Assembly: GCF_024834045.1 (NCBI RefSeq)
Contig: NZ_JANUXW010000003.1
Span: forward strand, 1-64,000
Direction of reading: 5' to 3'
From: Neisseria montereyensis
Lineage (GTDB): Bacteria > Pseudomonadota > Gammaproteobacteria > Burkholderiales > Neisseriaceae
Length of the DNA stretch: 64,000 nucleotides
Of the stretch, positions 18,360-27,323 are shown piece by piece. The first letter of the stretch is position 1, and each line of letters opens with the position of its first letter. Under the pieces are notes generated by a model, which saw only the letters and a list, made by a program, of their open reading frames with translations, was not told the DNA's origin and searched no databases. A program made the translations under genes and the position numbers.

Positions 18360-18731
18360 ATGCAATATTTAATTGTCAAACACAGCCACATCACTTTTGT
18401 GGTGCTGACTATTTTCCTATTCAATTTGCGCTTCTGGTTACGTTTTATCCGCCCTGAAAAACCATTGCCGAAAATTTTAAAAGTGATTCCGCATATCAAC
18501 GATACGCTGCTGTTGTTTACCGGCCTTTGGCTGATGAGCATCACCCACTTTACCCCGTTTGGCAATGCCAATTGGCTGGGCGTGAAATTATTATTGTTAT
18601 TGGCTTATATATTTTGCGGCGGGTTTACCTTCCGCGCTGCGCCGCGTAGTGCAAGATCATGGTTTGGCTATGTATTGTCGATGGTGTGCGTGTTTTCCAT
18701 TGTTTATTTAGCGTTAAACAAACCGTTTTAA
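18360..18731 (+). CDS. SirB2-family membrane protein
   Basis: 123 aa with four hydrophobic segments. The start MQYLIVKHSHITFVVLTIFL, the central RPEKPLPKILKVIPHINDTL and LFTGLWLMSITHFTPF fit the SirB family of small integral membrane proteins. Function is not established. It is 13 bases upstream of folK, with a DUS in the gap, so cotranscription is likely. Confidence 0.8.
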   Translation: MQYLIVKHSHITFVVLTIFLFNLRFWLRFIRPEKPLPKILKVIPHINDTLLLFTGLWLMSITHFTPFGNANWLGVKLLLLLAYIFCGGFTFRAAPRSARSWFGYVLSMVCVFSIVYLALNKPF

Positions 18732-18744
18732 GGCCGTCTGAATT

Positions 18745-19248
18745 ATGGCAAAACCTTTCCCCCATACTGCCGTGATTGCATTGGGCAGCAATCTGGAAGA
18801 CCCTGCCGGGCAGGTGCGCTCGGCATTGGCGGTTATCGGCGCCCATCCGCATATTGAAATACAGCGGGTGTCTTCACTGTATATCACTGCGCCGGTGGGC
18901 TATACCGGACAGCCTGATTTTGTGAATGCCGTTTGTATGGTGGCAACCGATTTGGGTAGCCATGAATTGCTGGCGGTGTTAAACGGTATCGAACATGATT
19001 TCGGCAGGGTGCGTAGTTTTCGCAATGCCCCGCGTACTCTCGATTTGGATATGATTGATTATGACGGCGAAAGCAGTAGCGATCCGAATCTGACCCTGCC
19101 GCATCCGCGCGCGCACGAGCGCAGTTTTGTGATGCACCCGTTGGCCGAAATTGCCCCTGATTTTAGATTGGGCGGGCATGGCACGGCTGCCGAATTGTCG
19201 GCCGCATTGGGCGACGACGGCATCCGTATTATGGAACCAAACCGATAG
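18745..19248 (+). CDS. folK: 2-amino-4-hydroxy-6-hydroxymethyldihydropteridine pyrophosphokinase
   Basis: 167-aa HPPK that transfers pyrophosphate from ATP to the pterin alcohol in folate synthesis. Landmarks are IALGSNLEDPAGQV, VSSLYITAPVGYTGQPDFVN, FGRVRSFRNAPRTLDLDMID with the metal-binding Asp pair, and LPHPRAHERSFVMHPLAEIAP. The ATG follows directly on AGGCCGTCTGAATT, a DUS, with no Shine-Dalgarno match. Translation may depend on coupling to the sirB-like gene. Confidence 0.95.
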   Translation: MAKPFPHTAVIALGSNLEDPAGQVRSALAVIGAHPHIEIQRVSSLYITAPVGYTGQPDFVNAVCMVATDLGSHELLAVLNGIEHDFGRVRSFRNAPRTLDLDMIDYDGESSSDPNLTLPHPRAHERSFVMHPLAEIAPDFRLGGHGTAAELSAALGDDGIRIMEPNR

Positions 19249-19383
19249 GCGGAATGGTCGAAAGCATACCATCGGGTATGGGCTTAAACCGATGGCTTTG
19301 GTAGTTAAGATTTTTCATTTAAGCGCGGCTTATAGGCCGTCTGAATATTGTTAAACAGGCAGTTATAGGAAAGAGCATTAAAT

Positions 19384-20031
19384 ATGCATCATCGTTATAT
19401 TGTAGTGGAAGGTTCTATTGGCAGCGGTAAATCGGCGCTCAGCCGCCGCTTGGCAGAGTATTTTGACGCATTGCACCTCACCGAAAGCCCCGAACGCAAC
19501 CCTTTTTTAGAACAGTTTTATCTGAATGCGGCCAACCACGGCTTGGCAACCGAGCTTTATTTTTTAATGCGTCGTGCCGAAGCCGTGGATTTGATTAATG
19601 CCGAAGAAGAAAAAAACGAGCGCATTATTGCCGATTTCCTATTGGAAAAAGATCAGATTTTTGTGCCGGTGGTGCTTAACGGCAGCGATCCGGCCAACGA
19701 ACAAACCTTGTTTTGGCAGATGAAGCGCAAAGTGATGCCCGAATATCCCGTGCCCGATTTGGTGATTTATTTGCAAACCTCCGATGAAAACGCCCAAAAG
19801 CGTTTGCAAAAAAACGGCGGCGGCATACTCAATTTATTCCCGTCCGGCTATTTGAGTCAGATTCAAGATGAATACCGCCGCTTTTTCCATCTCTATCAAA
19901 ATGCTCCTCTGTTGATTGCCAATGCCGATGAATTGGACTTTATCAACAACGATGATCATTTTGAAATGCTGTTGCGTGCCATGAGCGATATGCAGGGCAG
20001 CCGCCATTATTTGAATTTAAGCGAAAACTAA
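19384..20031 (+). CDS. Deoxynucleoside kinase family protein
   Basis: 215 aa. The P-loop VVEGSIGSGKSALSRRL is at residues 7-23, followed by LTESPERNPFLEQFY, the LMRRAEAVD region, and PDLVIYLQTSDENAQKRL. This fits deoxyadenosine/deoxyguanosine-type kinases (dNK superfamily) that salvage deoxynucleosides. The specificity cannot be read. The canonical ERS substrate motif is not obvious: IIADFLLEKDQIF occupies that place, so catalytic competence on nucleosides should not be assumed. It follows folK by 135 bases. Confidence 0.75.
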   Translation: MHHRYIVVEGSIGSGKSALSRRLAEYFDALHLTESPERNPFLEQFYLNAANHGLATELYFLMRRAEAVDLINAEEEKNERIIADFLLEKDQIFVPVVLNGSDPANEQTLFWQMKRKVMPEYPVPDLVIYLQTSDENAQKRLQKNGGGILNLFPSGYLSQIQDEYRRFFHLYQNAPLLIANADELDFINNDDHFEMLLRAMSDMQGSRHYLNLSEN

Positions 20032-20143
20032 ATCGAGCCTTGTGTTTTATTTTTCAGCATAGTTAATGCGGCATATATGATTGAATGATTCGATTTGAAA
20101 CTATATCATTTAATTTACTTTTATTTTTCAGACGGCCTCTTTT

Positions 20144-20428
20144 ATGAATAAAGAATTACTCGGGATTATTTTTCTGCCAGCCGGCGTAATCAGCATGAGT
20201 ATGGCCGGTTTGTGGCAAATGTATGTGATGATGACGGAAACCTATACCCTCAACCGTTTTAAAGATAAGCAGTTGCTCTGGGTGGTCACAGCCCTGTTTT
20301 TCAGCTTCAGCTTGGCGGTTTATTGGTTTTGTCCGAATGCGAGGAAAAAAGGCATTATTTTCGCCGTTCTTTCGGTTGGCGGGGCGTTGATGTATTTCCT
20401 AGCCAAAATCTGGCTGCCGTTTCAATAA
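20144..20428 (+). CDS. Small three-helix membrane protein, unknown
   Basis: 94 aa with three hydrophobic stretches (LLGIIFLPAGVISMSMAGLW, LLWVVTALFFSFSLAVYWF, GIIFAVLSVGGALMYFLAKI). No family recognised. The ATG lies about 12 bases after a reverse DUS. Codon use resembles neighbouring genes, so it is probably a genuine resident gene. A DUS-pair terminator follows at 20495-20531. Confidence 0.65.
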   Translation: MNKELLGIIFLPAGVISMSMAGLWQMYVMMTETYTLNRFKDKQLLWVVTALFFSFSLAVYWFCPNARKKGIIFAVLSVGGALMYFLAKIWLPFQ

Positions 20429-20494
20429 AACAAACTGCTATTGGTTGGCCGTATATTTTTATTATGATGCTTATGATTTGATATTTTTATATCG

Positions 20495-20531
20495 AAGGCC
20501 GTCTGAAATAATTTATTTCAGACGGCCTTTT
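20495..20531. terminator. DUS-pair terminator
   Basis: AAGGCCGTCTGAAATAA and its complement form a long stem followed by TTTT. It separates the small membrane gene from the CoA-transferase gene. Confidence 0.8.
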
Positions 20532-20752
20532 GGCAATATTATGCGGTGATAAGCGGTTTTTTATGCAATTTCAATCAATTCTAACGCTATTATTCAAGTT
20601 CCTTCCCTATACCTTCTTTACAGCATAAAACCTTTATTATATATTGCTTGAGAATCGGCTAAGCAATATTACACTGGAGCCGTTAACCTGAATATTAATC
20701 CTAACGGTCGCCGCTTAAGCGGTTGCCGGATGTTTCAAGAGGAGACACTTAT

Positions 20753-22273
20753 ATGACTGCCAATGCAGAACGCGTACAACATGAAGGCTTGCGTGCCAAA
20801 ATTATGTCGGCCGAACAGGCGGCAAGCTTTATTAAAGACGGCATGAATGTCGGCATCAGCGGCTTTACCGGTGCCGGCTATCCGAAAGCCGTTCCGGCCG
20901 CTTTAGCCAAACAAATGGAAGAAGCACACGAGCGCGGCGAAAAATTTACCATCGGTATGTTAACCGGTGCTTCTACCGCAGCCGATTGCGACGGCGTTTT
21001 GGCACAAGCCAAAGGTATTCATTTCCGTACTCCTTTCCAATCAGATCCCACCTTGCGCAACAGCATTAATGCCGGCGAAGTGAATTATGTCGATATGCAC
21101 TTATCGCATGTAGAACAACAAGTCCGCTTCGGTTTCTATGGCAAAATGGATGTTGCCCTGATTGAAATCACCGGTATTTTGCCAGACGGTCGCATTATTC
21201 CTTCTATGGGTGTCGGCACCAATAACGAATGGATGAAAGCCGCCGATAAAATCATTCTCGAAGTAAACAGCCGCCAACACATTCTGCTGGAAGGCATGCA
21301 CGATATCCATCCTGATATCGGCACCCCGCCCAACCGTAAACCGATTCCGTTGGAAAAACCCGATGGCCGCATCGGTACCCCTTATTTTGAAATCGATTTG
21401 AATAAAGTTGTGGCCGTTGTGGTTACCGATCTGCCAGACCGCAATAGCAAATTCGCCGACCCCGATGAAAATTCCAAACGCATCGCTTCGCAAATTATCG
21501 ACTTCTTCTCACACGAAGTAAAAGCAGGCCGCCTGCCGGCCAACCTGTTGCCGTTGCAATCAGGTGTGGGTAACGTTGCCAACGCCGTATTGGCCGGCTT
21601 GCAGGACAGCCCGTTTGAAAACCTTTACGGCTATACCGAAGTGTTGCAAGACGGTATGCTGGATTTGATTTTAAACGGCAAAATGGTTTCCGCTTCGGCA
21701 ACCGCATTGTCATTCAGCCCGGATGCCTTGCAACGCTTTAATGACAATATCGAAACCTTACGCAGCAAAATTATTCTGCGCCCGCAAGAAGTCACCAACC
21801 ATCCCGAATTAATCCGCCGCTTGGGCGTAATCGGTATGAACGCCATGATTGAGGCCGATATTTTCGGTAATGTGAACTCTACTCATGTGATGGGTACCCG
21901 CATGATGAACGGTATCGGCGGTTCGGGCGACTTTACCCGTAATGCGTTCTGGTCGTTCTTCGTGAGCCCGTCGGTAGCCAAAGACGGCAAGATTTCATGT
22001 ATCGTACCGATGGTTTCCCACCACGACCACACCGAACACGATGTGATGTTTATCGTAACCGAACAAGGTATGGCCGACTTACGCGGCAAAGCACCGCGCC
22101 AACGCGCCAAACTGATTATTGAAAACTGTGCGCATCCGGACTACCGCGATATGTTGAAAGACTATCTCGACCGTGCCGAAAAAGCCGGCGGCCTGCATAC
22201 GCCGCATATGCTCAACGAAGCGCTTTCATGGCACCAACGCTTTGTTGAAACCGGTGATATGCGTATTAAATAA
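20753..22273 (+). CDS. Acetyl-CoA hydrolase / succinate:acetate CoA-transferase family protein
   Basis: 506-aa family I CoA-transferase (AarC/Cat1 type). Likely reactions are succinyl-CoA plus acetate to acetyl-CoA plus succinate, or acetyl-CoA hydrolysis. GISGFTGAGYPKAVP near the N-terminus, LQSGVGNVANAVLAGL, and the active-site segment FIVTEQGMADLRG with probable catalytic Glu437 mark the family. ATG 20753 has a strong ribosome site (AGAGGAGACACTTAT), ruling out the upstream start in the frame. Followed by a terminator at 22295-22328, so monocistronic. It could feed acetate into a partial TCA cycle. Confidence 0.88.
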   Translation: MTANAERVQHEGLRAKIMSAEQAASFIKDGMNVGISGFTGAGYPKAVPAALAKQMEEAHERGEKFTIGMLTGASTAADCDGVLAQAKGIHFRTPFQSDPTLRNSINAGEVNYVDMHLSHVEQQVRFGFYGKMDVALIEITGILPDGRIIPSMGVGTNNEWMKAADKIILEVNSRQHILLEGMHDIHPDIGTPPNRKPIPLEKPDGRIGTPYFEIDLNKVVAVVVTDLPDRNSKFADPDENSKRIASQIIDFFSHEVKAGRLPANLLPLQSGVGNVANAVLAGLQDSPFENLYGYTEVLQDGMLDLILNGKMVSASATALSFSPDALQRFNDNIETLRSKIILRPQEVTNHPELIRRLGVIGMNAMIEADIFGNVNSTHVMGTRMMNGIGGSGDFTRNAFWSFFVSPSVAKDGKISCIVPMVSHHDHTEHDVMFIVTEQGMADLRGKAPRQRAKLIIENCAHPDYRDMLKDYLDRAEKAGGLHTPHMLNEALSWHQRFVETGDMRIK

Positions 22274-22294
22274 ATTTTAATATCTATGCTGATA

Positions 22295-22328
22295 AAAACC
22301 CTCTGAAGCTCTTGCTTAAGAGGGTTTT
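22295..22328 (+). terminator. Terminator after the CoA-transferase gene
   Basis: AAAACCCTCT / AGAGGGTTTT, 10-bp perfect stem with a 14-base loop and T-rich tail. Not DUS-derived. Confidence 0.8.
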
Positions 22329-22485
22329 ATTATGAATTTATTTTATTATTAACATAATTTAGCCTATTTAAACATTTGAATCATATTGAATAATCAAATT
22401 TCAGGCATATTTAAAAGACTGGCAGAGATTTTTGCCGTATCTGAGTTCCAACCCCAATCCAAATTCAAACAGCTAGGAGAATCCT

Positions 22486-22797
22486 ATGAAACAAGATTTT
22501 GAAAGTCAAAAAGATGCATTGATGAAAGAAGTTCGTTCAGTATTGAATGATGTTGAAGAACTTTATAAAAATGGCGTAGATAACGGCACCGAAGAAGCCA
22601 AAGCATTAAAAGCTAAATTACAAGATAAATTAAGCTCTGCCAAATCAAAATTGTCTGACTTTGAAGATCAGGCAGCCAGAAGAGTAAAAGATACAGCCAG
22701 ACAAGCCGATGAATTGATTCAAGACAAACCCTACTATGCAATGGGTTTTGCCGCATTGGCCGGATTGGTTGTCGGCGTATTGCTCAACCGTCGTTAA
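22486..22797 (+). CDS. DUF883 family protein (ElaB/YqjD-like)
   Basis: 103 aa: a charged, helical, probably coiled-coil N-terminal region (residues 1-78) and a C-terminal membrane anchor AMGFAALAGLVVGVLLNRR. This is the YqjD/ElaB architecture; E. coli relatives anchor to the inner membrane by the C-terminus and associate with ribosomes in stationary phase. A strong ribosome site (TAGGAGAATCCT) is present. It heads a yqjD-yqjE-yqjK-like order also seen in enterobacteria, although a DUS-pair terminator (22808-22842) separates it from the next gene. Confidence 0.85.
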   Translation: MKQDFESQKDALMKEVRSVLNDVEELYKNGVDNGTEEAKALKAKLQDKLSSAKSKLSDFEDQAARRVKDTARQADELIQDKPYYAMGFAALAGLVVGVLLNRR

Positions 22798-22807
22798 TCT
22801 TAGCAAT

Positions 22808-22842
22808 AAAGGCCGTCTGAAAAAGCCTTTCAGACGGCCTTT
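22808..22842. terminator. DUS-pair terminator
   Basis: AAAGGCCGTCTGAAA and TTTCAGACGGCCTTT around 5 bases, directly after the DUF883 gene. Confidence 0.8.
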
Positions 22843-23062
22843 AAATATTATCGCCGTATCCCCAAAGCAATAAATATCTATTATCAAGATTATTTTAAAA
22901 TTTATTCCCGTTCGGATATCATGCTGCATTAATCATACCGATATCCCGATTGAAGCTAATCCGGTAAAAATAGATTATAATTTTCGAATATATATAAACT
23001 ATGCCGCATAGCCGCCGCCATTATTTTTCAGACGGCCTCTATATCTTTATCAAAGGATAATT

Positions 23063-23482
23063 ATGAGCTTAAAACAAAAATTCAGCCACATGCAGATACT
23101 ACTTAACCAAGGTGCCGATTTATTGGTTTTGCGCTTGCGGATGCTGCAAATTGATTTAAGTGAACAGGCAGCAACCATCGTTAAAATTTTCGCTTCCGTC
23201 GTATTCATGGGCGCGTTGTTTGTGTTAAGCATGATTAGTCTTTTGCTCGGCTTGAATTATGTATTAGACGATCAGGCTAAAATCTGGGTGTTTTTCGGTA
23301 TTACCGTAGTATGTCTGCTAATTATTATCTTTATGGTTTCGTGGGCCGTTTCCTCATGGAAGCAGAGAAATGCCCAAGTTGTCGCCACGCTACGCGATAT
23401 TCAAGAAGATTTAGCTTATTTATCCGGCAAAACACAAGAAAGCAAAGCACAACAGAAAATGGGAGAAAAAGATGGTGAATAA
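23063..23482 (+). CDS. YqjE-like phage-holin-family membrane protein
   Basis: 139 aa with two central membrane helices (IVKIFASVVFMGALFVLSMI and IWVFFGITVVCLLIIIFMVS) between charged ends, typical of YqjE/putative Actinobacterial holin-X-like proteins. Function unknown. It overlaps the following gene by 11 bases and is preceded by AAAGGATAATT. The DUF883-YqjE-YqjK order supports the assignment. Confidence 0.8.
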   Translation: MSLKQKFSHMQILLNQGADLLVLRLRMLQIDLSEQAATIVKIFASVVFMGALFVLSMISLLLGLNYVLDDQAKIWVFFGITVVCLLIIIFMVSWAVSSWKQRNAQVVATLRDIQEDLAYLSGKTQESKAQQKMGEKDGE

Positions 23483-23720
23483 ATCCGAACAGCGTCAATT
23501 GTTGGAATTAGAAGCCGACTTAATGCGTTTGAAAATTACCGCACAACATTTAAAAATGAAAAAAGCCAACGAGCAGCACAGCGGTCTGGATACCGTTTTA
23601 GGCTTAACTGATATTATCCCGACCCATCATCTTTTAAGAAAAAGCCTGTTGTTGCCGCTAAGTTGGAAAAACCGCATATTGGCCGGAGTGGCTTATTTGT
23701 TTTGGAAAATGAAAAAATAA
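23472..23720 (+). CDS. YqjK-like small protein
   Basis: 82 aa, charged and helical at the N-terminus (QRQLLELEADLMRLKITAQH), with a C-terminal hydrophobic patch RILAGVAYLFWKM. It starts inside the end of the YqjE-like gene with GGGAGAAAAAG upstream, so it is translationally coupled to it. Third member of the yqjDEK-like set; function unknown. Confidence 0.75.
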   Translation: MVNKSEQRQLLELEADLMRLKITAQHLKMKKANEQHSGLDTVLGLTDIIPTHHLLRKSLLLPLSWKNRILAGVAYLFWKMKK

Positions 23721-23778
23721 ATCGCCGTTTTAAAAAAGTTATTTTGTTTGCTGTTTTAAATAGGCTCTTAAATGGGTA

Positions 23779-24510
23779 TTAAGAGTCTATAAACAGATCT
23801 TTAAAATTATATTGCCCTATTTTGAGGGGATCACCATTATTAAAAGTAAAGACGGTGAGTCTTGATGCATCATCGAAAAAAGGTGTTGTACGGCGTTGGT
23901 TATATAGAATAAAGAACTTATTGCCTGATAGTTTACATAGATTATCAAGAACCCTGAAGTTGGCAAAATCTTCTCTGTAAGGAACCCATTCATCCAAGCC
24001 TATATATGACCTCTTCAGTTCTAGAATGACAAGTAATTGTTTGCTTTTTTCTTTTATTAAGTCTATATCGGAAACCACTATATCACTTCCTAAACTACTT
24101 CTTTGCCAGTCATGATAGGCACTACTTGTTTGACTATTGACAGCTTTATTCGCGATATTATTTTTAATATTTAATCCATAGCTGGAATAGAGTTCTTTCA
24201 TTTCATTTAAATTCAAAGTTTTTTCAGGTAAATTATTCATTGCCACTAACATGGAATCAATCGATGAAGCTTCGCTATCAAAACAAACCCTGATAAGCGG
24301 TAGCTTTGCTTCTTGGGCTATTCTATTGGTTAGTTCTAGAATTTTTTCATCAGCTTGCCATTTTTTATTATGGGCCAGAACGATAATCTTAGGCTCGCTA
24401 AGATGGTTTGCATAAACCAGAATCCAAGCATTTTGAGAAACAAAATGAAAGCGGTTTAAATGGTTTTGGATAATCTTTTCATAGATAGCATTTGTTTTAT
24501 AGTATGACAT
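23779..24510 (-). CDS. Putative PD-(D/E)XK restriction endonuclease
   Basis: 243 aa and AT-rich. A plausible nuclease core is SDIVVSDIDLIKEKSKQLLVILELKRSY: Asp150, then Glu164-Leu-Lys166 after a hydrophobic strand, the PD-(D/E)XK spacing. The N-terminal region (LVYANHLSEPKIIVLAHNKK) may be a recognition or scaffold part. It lies downstream of a two-part Eco57I-type methyltransferase on the same strand, which supports a role as the restriction partner. The DNA target is unknown. An imperfect hairpin (23763-23783) lies just past the stop. Confidence 0.65.
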   Translation of the reverse strand: MSYYKTNAIYEKIIQNHLNRFHFVSQNAWILVYANHLSEPKIIVLAHNKKWQADEKILELTNRIAQEAKLPLIRVCFDSEASSIDSMLVAMNNLPEKTLNLNEMKELYSSYGLNIKNNIANKAVNSQTSSAYHDWQRSSLGSDIVVSDIDLIKEKSKQLLVILELKRSYIGLDEWVPYREDFANFRVLDNLCKLSGNKFFILYNQRRTTPFFDDASRLTVFTFNNGDPLKIGQYNFKDLFIDS

Positions 24511-24654
24511 AAACTTATCTTATTTTTAGAAATCAAGGGTTAAATAATATTTCAAAATAGGAACCATAAAAAATTGAGTATTATTTTTTTTTGAATTCAT
24601 ACTAAATATTATAATTTAATGATGTAGTTTTCTATTTATCAGGGGTCGATATCG

Positions 24655-25680
24655 TTAATTCATAGGGGCTACTTTATTTTCAATAAAGTCTATTTCGGTT
24701 TGATTTAATCCGTATTTTTTATAGAGTTGTTGATCGATTTCCGATATTGATTTAGTCCAGTCTATATCGGAATGGCAGGTAAAGTTTTGAAGAGGCACTT
24801 TTTCCCATTTATTTCTAGGGTTGTCTTGTGTGATTTTTAAAACCCCAAGCATAACGCGGGTAAATTTAGATTTTATATATTTCAGTGTATTTTGGGCTTC
24901 TATTTCACTATCGAAAGCGCCAATAGAGATAAATGTTTGAGTAAAACCGATTAAAGGTCTGCCAACAAAGGGGGAGCTAAGCGGTTCTCCTAGTTTTCCG
25001 TTACCATTTGCTTTAGGCAATATAACTTTCCATTTATCAAATGCAAAAGGCTCGTTTAGGTAATCCTTGCGAATATAATGTAGCGCCCGCTTATGTTGGA
25101 ACCTGCCTAAAACAGCAACATATTCGTGTTTATCATTTGGTTTTTCAGGATAGAATAATATATTATGTAATGTGGTTAGAGCATTTGTTCCAACATCATT
25201 AGGGTGGTTTTTAGATAGGATTTTGATCACTTCCGGGTAATCTTCGTGCATTTTGGGTGTGAATTTATAAATACCTTGCCCCGATATGATACTGCTCATT
25301 GTTGCATTTGTAAGTTTCGATACTTTTTTTACAATATGGTTTAGCACTTTAAAGACTGTAAATGTACCTATTTCGCCGAAGTTTTTATCTTTATCTCTAT
25401 ATATGATGGCAACACCGCCTTTAATATCTGTGTTTTGAAAGACATTGGCGGAGTTTTGCTCATAATATTCTACATTTATATGTTTATCAGACAGCATTTT
25501 TTTATTCCAATTTCTGTCTGTACTACCTGCATTAAATAGGAAGCGGGCAGGTGATATTAAGCAATACTTAAAGCCGGCCTTTTCTGCCAGATCATAAAAA
25601 TAATGATAAATCGAGTCGTCACGAGTATCTTCACGGCTTTCTTGGTAGGGTGGATTGCCTACTACAACATCAAATTTCAA
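24655..25680 (-). CDS. C-terminal half of a split Eco57I-type DNA methyltransferase
   Basis: 341 aa beginning directly at the catalytic motif IV: KFDVVVGNPPYQ (Asn9-Pro-Pro-Tyr12), the N6-adenine methyltransferase signature. The rest, including PFVGRPLIGFTQTFISIGAF and VLKITQDNPRNKWEKVPLQ, resembles the target-recognition part of such enzymes. The start is TTG at 25680 with a good ribosome site (AAAGGA, 8 bases upstream). The reading frame is closed by TAA two codons before the TTG, so it is not fused to the upstream half. The SAM-binding half is the separate gene at 25853-26842. Confidence 0.75.
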   Translation of the reverse strand: MKFDVVVGNPPYQESREDTRDDSIYHYFYDLAEKAGFKYCLISPARFLFNAGSTDRNWNKKMLSDKHINVEYYEQNSANVFQNTDIKGGVAIIYRDKDKNFGEIGTFTVFKVLNHIVKKVSKLTNATMSSIISGQGIYKFTPKMHEDYPEVIKILSKNHPNDVGTNALTTLHNILFYPEKPNDKHEYVAVLGRFQHKRALHYIRKDYLNEPFAFDKWKVILPKANGNGKLGEPLSSPFVGRPLIGFTQTFISIGAFDSEIEAQNTLKYIKSKFTRVMLGVLKITQDNPRNKWEKVPLQNFTCHSDIDWTKSISEIDQQLYKKYGLNQTEIDFIENKVAPMN

Positions 25681-25781
25681 TTTTTATATCCTTTAAAAAG
25701 CTCGTTATATTTTTTGGAAAGCCTTTCCTGCTTCTTAGCACAAGGGGGAGTGTTTAGGTGAGCGATATGGATGTTATTCAT
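25677..25781 (-). CDS. Small ORF between the methyltransferase halves
   Basis: 34 codons starting MNNIHIAHLNTPPCAKKQER. Its TGA overlaps the TTG start of the C-terminal half (ATTGA), an arrangement seen with translational coupling. It may be a leftover of the linker of a once continuous methyltransferase or a coupling leader. No family recognised. Confidence 0.35.
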   Translation of the reverse strand: MNNIHIAHLNTPPCAKKQERLSKKYNELFKGYKN

Positions 25782-25852
25782 AGTTTGTGCTTAAAATGAA
25801 GAAATATCTTCTAACTTCATATCTTTTGTATTAGCTTGCCGTATCATCATTA

Positions 25853-26842
25853 TTATTGATTATTTTGATTTATCGCTTTATCAAAGAACGCCATCTTTTT
25901 CGTATCCCAGTTCATGATTTTTACCCGTATGCCTTTTGTAATCCGGTTTTTCTCGGAGTCTGTATTATCAAACAGTACCAATTGATTTTTAAAAGTTTTT
26001 TCTTTTTTGTTTGATAGCGGAATGATATAGTTTATCCCATCCATTTGAAATATATTGTAGCTAATTATTTCTGCAATTTGTTTCAATAAGCTGTTACTAG
26101 GTTCTTCAAACCATTTCGCCATGTAATAGTCTCGGTATGTATAGAGTAGATTTTCACGGGCTAATAGCAAAGAGTCTCCGCTCCATTCAAAGCCATAACT
26201 TGCTTGATAGGCTTTTTCAACCATTAACTGCCACTCGGCTTTGTTATCAATCTCGGCATTAATTCTTTGGAGTTTGCGATCAATAAAACCAACTCTATCC
26301 AAAAGATTTATGAGTCTGCCTGTTTCCATATCGTAGCGGCTTGCCATATAGGGTGCTTCTCCACAGGTTATTTCCAGCCATTTACGTTTAATATAGGTTT
26401 CTAAGTCGTCATTTAGATAATTAGCATCTATGGCATCGTTTTGTTTTTTAACGATCCATGTTGGCGTGAATACTTCAGCCTTTGATTTAGTACGCTGTTT
26501 TTGTATGAATTGTGATTTTAGCACTCTAGGCATAATAATTTGCCCCATATCACCAGTGATTAGCTCCGGCTTAATTTGAGAAGTGGCCGTATAGTGCTTT
26601 TGGCCATATTGGATATAGTTTTGGGTGGCCCAGATAATATTTTTTTTATGTTTAGACGTAGATGTGGTTCTATCAATGAGTAAAAGATTAAGAATATCGG
26701 GCATTTGCTCACGGATGATATTTTCAGATATATCGACGGAACTAAGTTTAAGGATAGGTTCATTGTTATAAGGGGGCGCGCCACTATCTTTGTTATCGTA
26801 AGTGGAAGAATCAAAAAGACAAGGTTTTTTTAAATTTGTCAT
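25853..26842 (-). CDS. N-terminal half of a split Eco57I-type DNA methyltransferase
   Basis: 329 aa. It contains the early methyltransferase motifs: KAEVFTPTWIVKKQND (motif X region), the LEITCGEAPYMASRYD segment (about residues 156-170) that replaces the classic motif I in this group, YGFEWSGDSLLLARENLLYT, and IISYNIFQMDGINYIIPL. It ends before motif IV, which begins the next gene 172 bases downstream. Together the two genes would make one complete enzyme. AT-rich, unlike the flanking DNA, and free of DUS, so probably acquired. Confidence 0.75.
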   Translation of the reverse strand: MTNLKKPCLFDSSTYDNKDSGAPPYNNEPILKLSSVDISENIIREQMPDILNLLLIDRTTSTSKHKKNIIWATQNYIQYGQKHYTATSQIKPELITGDMGQIIMPRVLKSQFIQKQRTKSKAEVFTPTWIVKKQNDAIDANYLNDDLETYIKRKWLEITCGEAPYMASRYDMETGRLINLLDRVGFIDRKLQRINAEIDNKAEWQLMVEKAYQASYGFEWSGDSLLLARENLLYTYRDYYMAKWFEEPSNSLLKQIAEIISYNIFQMDGINYIIPLSNKKEKTFKNQLVLFDNTDSEKNRITKGIRVKIMNWDTKKMAFFDKAINQNNQ

Positions 26843-27323
26843 ATATCTTCTTTATTGCGGTTCGTCATATCGTTATTTATTCGGTTTAATAAGCTGTAAT
26901 CAGGCATGGGGCGTTGTAATTTTCAAAGCAGTTTATTATTTTAGTTATAGGTAATCTGAGGCCCTGTTTGTATGTTTTTAAATTTTTGTTTTCTCTGATT
27001 GGGTGGCGATATTTTGTAACAGTTCGCCAGAATAACCAAAATAGCTTTTGGTTCTTTGGTTTTAAAAGTAATCGTTCAGTTGGGCAGGGAAAGTGTGTAG
27101 TACGATTATTGCAAAGGTTGATCTGCAGTTATTTTCATAAATCCGCCTATTTTATCGTTTATTATTAAGATACGGTATGGTTTTTCAATAGATGGGGTTC
27201 GATATTTTAAGAGGCCGTCTGAAAATAAAAGATTGGGCTTTCAGACGGCGTTGGTTATTGAACAAACAAATTAGAAAAAACCTGCTTGAAATTGTTTCAG
27301 GCAGGTTTTTTTTAAAGTAGTAT
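26843..27323. other. Intergenic region between the R-M islet and narG
   Basis: About 480 bases with no supported gene. It has an inverted DUS pair (27212-27250) and the narG terminator (27279-27307). A 66-codon plus-strand frame at 26968 has no ribosome site and low-complexity content. No narH remnant was recognised here. Confidence 0.5.
27279..27307. terminator. Terminator directly after narG
   Basis: AACCTGC and GCAGGTT arms, flanked by A and T runs (AAAAAACCTGC ... GCAGGTTTTTTTT), so it works on either strand. It lies 17 bases past the narG stop, where narH would normally begin. Confidence 0.8.

Noticed and set aside
26968-27168. 66-codon frame between the R-M islet and narG
   Set aside because: No ribosome site or recognisable feature; composition like intergenic DNA.
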